The notes beneath the pieces are model-generated. The model had not been told where the DNA came from, did not search any database, and was given only the letters and a program-made list of their open reading frames with translations. From Stercoripulliclostridium_A sp963642145 (GTDB lineage Bacteria; Bacillota; Clostridia; Christensenellales; DTU072): a stretch of DNA of 35,359 bases. Location of the stretch: positions 1-35,359 of the forward strand of contig CAVIFU010000016.1 in assembly GCA_963642145.1 (NCBI GenBank), in the 5' to 3' direction. The position numbers and the translations under genes were made by a program. This document shows positions 32,315 through 35,359 of the stretch, one piece after another; within the stretch, counting starts at the first letter, position 1; each line of letters begins with the position of its first letter.

Positions 32315-33376
32315 ATCAAACTTTACGTTACAACCGACTTAGCTAAAATCAGGAGCAATATAGTATCGATACGCGAGCGCGTCGGATTCAGGAGCATTAC
32401 GCTCATGGTCAAGGCGGACGCCTACAATCACGGAGTAAACGAGGTAGTCGAAAGTACCGTTGACTTAGTGGAAAGATACGGCGTAGCCACGGCGGAAGAA
32501 GGCGCACGGGTTCGTTCTCTTACGGATAACGGCATAACGGTATTTTCCTATACGGCGGAAGACGCGCAACTTGTATCGGAGCGCGGATTGACGCCGGTTG
32601 TGCACGATGAGTCCACTCTGACGTCCGTAATCGAGGCAAATATAAAGCAAGTCGACGTCAAAGTGGATACCGGGATGCACCGTTTCGGATTTGTCGGCAG
32701 TAGCGATGTCGAGCGCGCCGTAAGGGCCTTGACGGATGTCGGAATAGCGATCGGAGCCATACACACGCACTTTTATTCGGAAGCTTCCGTATACAAGCAA
32801 TACGCGCGCTTTTCGAGTTATACCGGCGGACTTACGTGCGATTATCCCGAGATATACTCGGCGTCCGGAGCCATATGCAAAGGTTTGTACGGTGACGGCG
32901 TGCGCGCGGGACTTATCGCGTACAAAGGCGCAATGACCGTTTATTCGACTATACTTGCAGTCAAAGAGGTACGTTCCGGCGAAAGCGTAGGTTATGACGG
33001 CGCATACGTGGCGGATAGTGATACGCGCGTAGGAGTAGTCGGCGGCGGATACTATGACGGCATAATGCGAGCGTATTCGGGTGCCGAAGTTATTGTAGGA
33101 GGGCGCAAAACGCACATAATCGGCAATGTATGCATGGACGTGTTTTTTGTCGATTTACGCGATATAGACGCACATGTCGGGGATGAAGTCACGCTTATAT
33201 CTCCGCAAACGTTGGATTCATATATACGCAGTGCAAACACCACGGAGTACGAAGTGCTTACTTCCGTTCAAGGAAGGGCGAAAAGAAGATTTATTCAAGA
33301 TGGACAAAGCGACATTGAGGCAAGAAATCGGAGCGCGGCAACCGCTGACGCCGTCGGAAGTAGCGGACAAGAGTAA
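32315..33376 (+). CDS. alr: Alanine racemase, probable AUC start
   Basis: This PLP enzyme makes D-alanine for peptidoglycan. Diagnostic parts: VKADAYNHG with the PLP lysine, KVDTGMHRFGF, THF, GDGVRAGL, the catalytic tyrosine in VGYDGAYVAD, and IIGNVCMDVFFVDL. The first ATG is 32405, giving 323 residues and losing about 30 conserved ones. In-frame codons before it read IKLYVTTDLAKIRSNIV, clearly the family's usual N-terminus, back to an ATC at 32315. That codon has AGAGAGG 5 nt upstream, and a TAG at 32300 closes the frame. No ATG, GTG or TTG lies between. An AUC start is the best explanation. A start at 32405 (AGGAG 10 nt away) is the alternative. The last 77 nt overlap the next gene. Confidence 0.85.
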   Translation: MKLYVTTDLAKIRSNIVSIRERVGFRSITLMVKADAYNHGVNEVVESTVDLVERYGVATAEEGARVRSLTDNGITVFSYTAEDAQLVSERGLTPVVHDESTLTSVIEANIKQVDVKVDTGMHRFGFVGSSDVERAVRALTDVGIAIGAIHTHFYSEASVYKQYARFSSYTGGLTCDYPEIYSASGAICKGLYGDGVRAGLIAYKGAMTVYSTILAVKEVRSGESVGYDGAYVADSDTRVGVVGGGYYDGIMRAYSGAEVIVGGRKTHIIGNVCMDVFFVDLRDIDAHVGDEVTLISPQTLDSYIRSANTTEYEVLTSVQGRAKRRFIQDGQSDIEARNRSAATADAVGSSGQE

Positions 33377-33842
33377 GCGGATAGCTTCCGCGCTTTTTCG
33401 CGTGCGCGAGGTGACTGCGGCAAATACGATTCTCGTATATCTTTCTACCGCGTCGGAGGCGATGACTGACGACATAATTGACAAGTTGTTAGCGGACGGC
33501 AAGCGCGTTTTCGTGCCGGTGATGCGCGGAGGAGAGATGTATACGGCGGAGTATCGTGCGGGGGAGGAACTCATTGAAGGCGCATTCGGGATACGAGAGC
33601 CCAAAAATCCCACATATGTTGACGATATTCCCGACGTATCCGTAACGCCAATGGTAGGCTATGACGATACCAAAGCTCGTCTCGGACACGGCAAGGGCTG
33701 TTACGACAAGTATTTCGGCGGAAAAGGAAGCGTTTACAAAATAGGGCTTTGTTTTGAACGCGGAAAGTGTTATCATATTACCAAAGACGCATATGACATC
33801 GATATGGACGTAGTAATTACGGAGGACAAAACACTCATATGA
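33300..33842 (+). CDS. 5-formyltetrahydrofolate cyclo-ligase
   Basis: This 180-residue enzyme converts 5-formyl-THF to methenyl-THF with ATP. Typical parts: an N-terminal DKATLRQEIGARQ helix, the YLSTASEAMTD region, GAFGIREPKNP, and the C-terminal VTPMVGYDDTKARLGHGKGCYDKYF signature with the substrate-binding GHGKGCYD loop. The start lies inside the end of alr in another frame, with only a weak purine stretch as SD, so translation may depend on ribosomes finishing alr. Its own stop overlaps the next ATG (ATGA). Confidence 0.92.
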   Translation: MDKATLRQEIGARQPLTPSEVADKSKRIASALFRVREVTAANTILVYLSTASEAMTDDIIDKLLADGKRVFVPVMRGGEMYTAEYRAGEELIEGAFGIREPKNPTYVDDIPDVSVTPMVGYDDTKARLGHGKGCYDKYFGGKGSVYKIGLCFERGKCYHITKDAYDIDMDVVITEDKTLI

Positions 33843-34882
33843 GAATAATTGCAGGCAAATTCAAAGGCAGAACGCTTATAACGCTTCCGGATAGGAGCAT
33901 ACGCCCGACAACGGATAGAGTCAAGGAAAGCATTTTCAATCTTATCCAATGGCGCGTAGAGGGAGCTAAGGTCCTTGATCTGTTTTGCGGTAGCGGCGCT
34001 GTCGGCATAGAGGCTATATCGAGGGGCGCGGAAAGCGTCGCGTTTGTGGACGTTTCGCGCGACAGTATCGCGACGACCAAGCAAAATCTTACCAAAGTAG
34101 ACGGCGACTATGAGCTTATTCAACGCGATTACGCTCTTGCCATAGACAGATTTAAGTTAAAAGGCGAAAAATTCGATATAATTTTCTTAGATCCGCCTTA
34201 TCGCAAAGGTCTTGACGCCATGGCTATAGACAGGATAACCGAGAGCGGCATTTTGGAAGAAGGCGGCTGTATTGTCGTTGAGCGCGCTCGGGATGACGGC
34301 GCGTTGCAATTGCCCTCGGGGTATCGTGCTACAACCGCTCGCGATTACGGATCCGTCACAGTGCTCATTGTAGAAAAGGCGTCCGCGTGCGCCGTAACGG
34401 GCACGTTTGATCCGTTCACGATAGGGCACGAGTACCTTGTTGAAAAGGCTCTTGAAAATTTTGACGAAGTTCACGTGGTAGTACTTATCAATCCCGACAA
34501 AACGCCGATGTTACCATTGAATAAACGCGTTAAGCTTATAGAATGCGCCGTCAGACGTCTTGGCGGCAGAGTTAAGGTTGAGGCGTATTCGGGATTGGCT
34601 ATTGACTACTGCAAGGCAAATGATATACAATATATAATAAGAGGCGTGCGCAACGAGTCCGATTTCGAGTACGAAAAGGATATGGCGGAATGGAATTACG
34701 CGCACGGCGGAGTAACTACAGTGTTGGTTCCCGCAAAGGACGTTGACGTCAGTTCCACGCTTGTCCGCGATATGCTCAAAGACGGCGCGGATGTCAGCGG
34801 ACTTGTGGACGAATCAATAGAATCGGCACTTAAATCGGAGGCAAAAGCATGGACGATATCGAAGACTTGTTGTATCAAATAG
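33839..34882 (+). CDS. Fused 16S rRNA methyltransferase RsmD and phosphopantetheine adenylyltransferase CoaD
   Basis: This 347-residue single frame contains two enzymes. Residues 1 to about 182 are RsmD (16S rRNA m2G966 methylation): GKFKGRTL, IRPTTDRVKESIFN, the SAM loop LDLFCGSGAVGIEA and the catalytic DPPY, ending at the usual RDYGSVTVLIV. Within about three residues CoaD begins: AVTGTFDPFTIGH, LINPDKTPMLPLNKR, IIRGVRNESDFEYE, VSSTLVRDML and DVSGLV, all essential to the fourth step of coenzyme A synthesis. No ATG separates them; a GTG in TVLIV is the only internal start candidate and has no SD. The genes are usually adjacent but separate. The start overlaps the previous stop, and the C-terminal 11 codons overlap the next gene. 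Confidence 0.93.
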   Translation: MRIIAGKFKGRTLITLPDRSIRPTTDRVKESIFNLIQWRVEGAKVLDLFCGSGAVGIEAISRGAESVAFVDVSRDSIATTKQNLTKVDGDYELIQRDYALAIDRFKLKGEKFDIIFLDPPYRKGLDAMAIDRITESGILEEGGCIVVERARDDGALQLPSGYRATTARDYGSVTVLIVEKASACAVTGTFDPFTIGHEYLVEKALENFDEVHVVVLINPDKTPMLPLNKRVKLIECAVRRLGGRVKVEAYSGLAIDYCKANDIQYIIRGVRNESDFEYEKDMAEWNYAHGGVTTVLVPAKDVDVSSTLVRDMLKDGADVSGLVDESIESALKSEAKAWTISKTCCIK

Positions 34883-35301
34883 AGCAGGAAGTACGTAGCG
34901 GAAAAAAGGCGCTATTCGGATCCGGCGTAACCGTCAACGGCGACGTCATATATTCGCTTGTAGACGCCATACGTTCGGCATTGCCGGGCGTCATGAGGGA
35001 GGCAAAGTCCATTGTCAGCAATAGCGAACGCAGACAGCAAGAGGAAACCGCACGCGCACAAAGGATCATCGCGCAAGCCCAAAAACGCGCCGATGAGATG
35101 CTGTCCGATCACGCGATAATTATGACGGCTCAAAAGGAAGCCGACGCCATCCGCGCCCAAGCTACCGATTTTGCCAAAAGACTCAACCAAGACGTCACCG
35201 AAGACATTTCTTCACTTTTAGCCGACACAGAAGCCACTCTTGCGGATAGTTTGGCTATTATACGTCGCGCGCAAGCCAACCTCGAGAAAAGAAACAATTA
35301 A
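34849..35301 (+). CDS. Small coiled-coil protein ('ATPase'-labelled family next to coaD)
   Basis: This 150-residue soluble protein has a short N-terminal domain (MDDIEDLLYQIEQEV, then VTVNGDVIYSLVDAIRSALPGVM). A long helix rich in Ala, Glu, Gln and Arg (about 55-148) is predicted to be coiled-coil and reminiscent of V/F-ATPase stalk subunits. Proteins of this shape follow coaD in many Clostridia and are often called 'ATPase' without evidence; no nucleotide-binding motif is present. GGAGG is 7 nt before the ATG. The start overlaps the fusion gene by 34 nt in another frame. Its role is unknown. Confidence 0.75.
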   Translation: MDDIEDLLYQIEQEVRSGKKALFGSGVTVNGDVIYSLVDAIRSALPGVMREAKSIVSNSERRQQEETARAQRIIAQAQKRADEMLSDHAIIMTAQKEADAIRAQATDFAKRLNQDVTEDISSLLADTEATLADSLAIIRRAQANLEKRNN

Positions 35302-35337
35302 ATTCTTGAACATACCAACCGTGTATAGCGCACAAAA

Positions 35338-35359
35338 ATACATCGCTAACGCGACGGTG
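35338..35359 (-). repeat. Palindromic intergenic repeat, copy 3 (inverted, cut by window end)
   Basis: On the minus strand the end of the window reads CACCGTCGC, then GTTA, then GCGATGTAT. It matches copy 1 (CACCGTCGC, CGCA, GGCGATGTAT), with the same outer bases and a changed loop. It follows the stop of the coiled-coil gene, again at a gene 3' end. The rest of the element is beyond the window. Confidence 0.55.

Overview
The window looks like the core chromosome of a Firmicute, most probably an uncultured gut member of the Clostridia. The reasons are a Bacillus-type SRP RNA with an Alu domain, single-subunit glycyl-tRNA synthetase, ribonuclease Y, strong Shine-Dalgarno (SD) sites, and gene order shared with the Bacillus subtilis ylxY-mlpA-(dap/asd)-spoIIIE-cinA-recA-rny region. 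No phage, transposase, CRISPR array or plasmid gene was seen. The taxon is inferred.

Layout. 1-1136 (minus): tRNA-Gly and a lipoate-protein ligase. 1272-6882 (plus): KDPG aldolase and KDG kinase, then a GtrA-like membrane protein, a PfkB-type kinase, a GH109-like NAD-binding protein and HflX, all tightly packed. 6883-7456 is the only gap of more than 300 bases without a protein gene; it holds the SRP RNA, its promoter and terminator, and the promoter of the next unit. Nothing else was recognised there. 7457-11270 (plus): two lipoproteins around prolyl-tRNA synthetase. 11326-13938 (minus): asd-dapA-dapB for the lysine/diaminopimelate branch. 14060-17807 (plus): a six-helix membrane protein, Hsp33 and a TPR protein. 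17880-20318 (minus): glyS and a PAP2 phosphatase. 20406-28662 (plus): polysaccharide deacetylase, M16 peptidase, FtsK/SpoIIIE, RimO, CinA C-terminal domain and RecA. 28809-35301 (mostly plus): RNase Y, a DUF3267-type protease, a cysteine-rich miniprotein (minus), a CDP-alcohol phosphatidyltransferase, alanine racemase, 5-formyl-THF cyclo-ligase, a fused RsmD-CoaD protein and a coiled-coil protein.

How the genes fit together. The eda-kdgK pair converts 2-keto-3-deoxygluconate to pyruvate and glyceraldehyde-3-phosphate. Asd-DapA-DapB and Alr supply peptidoglycan precursors (diaminopimelate and D-alanine). FtsK/SpoIIIE, RecA, RimO, HflX, RNase Y, SRP RNA and the synthetases are housekeeping.

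Most notable points: (1) a single open frame joining complete RsmD and CoaD; (2) an alanine racemase whose conserved N-terminus is encoded upstream of any ATG/GTG/TTG, suggesting an AUC start; (3) four promoters sharing an alternating C/G block and TAAT inside the 17-bp spacer; (4) two genes whose ATG lies exactly 7 nt after a perfect TATAAT, implying leaderless mRNAs; (5) a small palindromic repeat at gene 3' ends, seen three times; (6) a nine-glycine expansion in HflX. None is a wholly new defence or mobile system. The fusion, the start codon and the promoter class are the best candidates for something undescribed.
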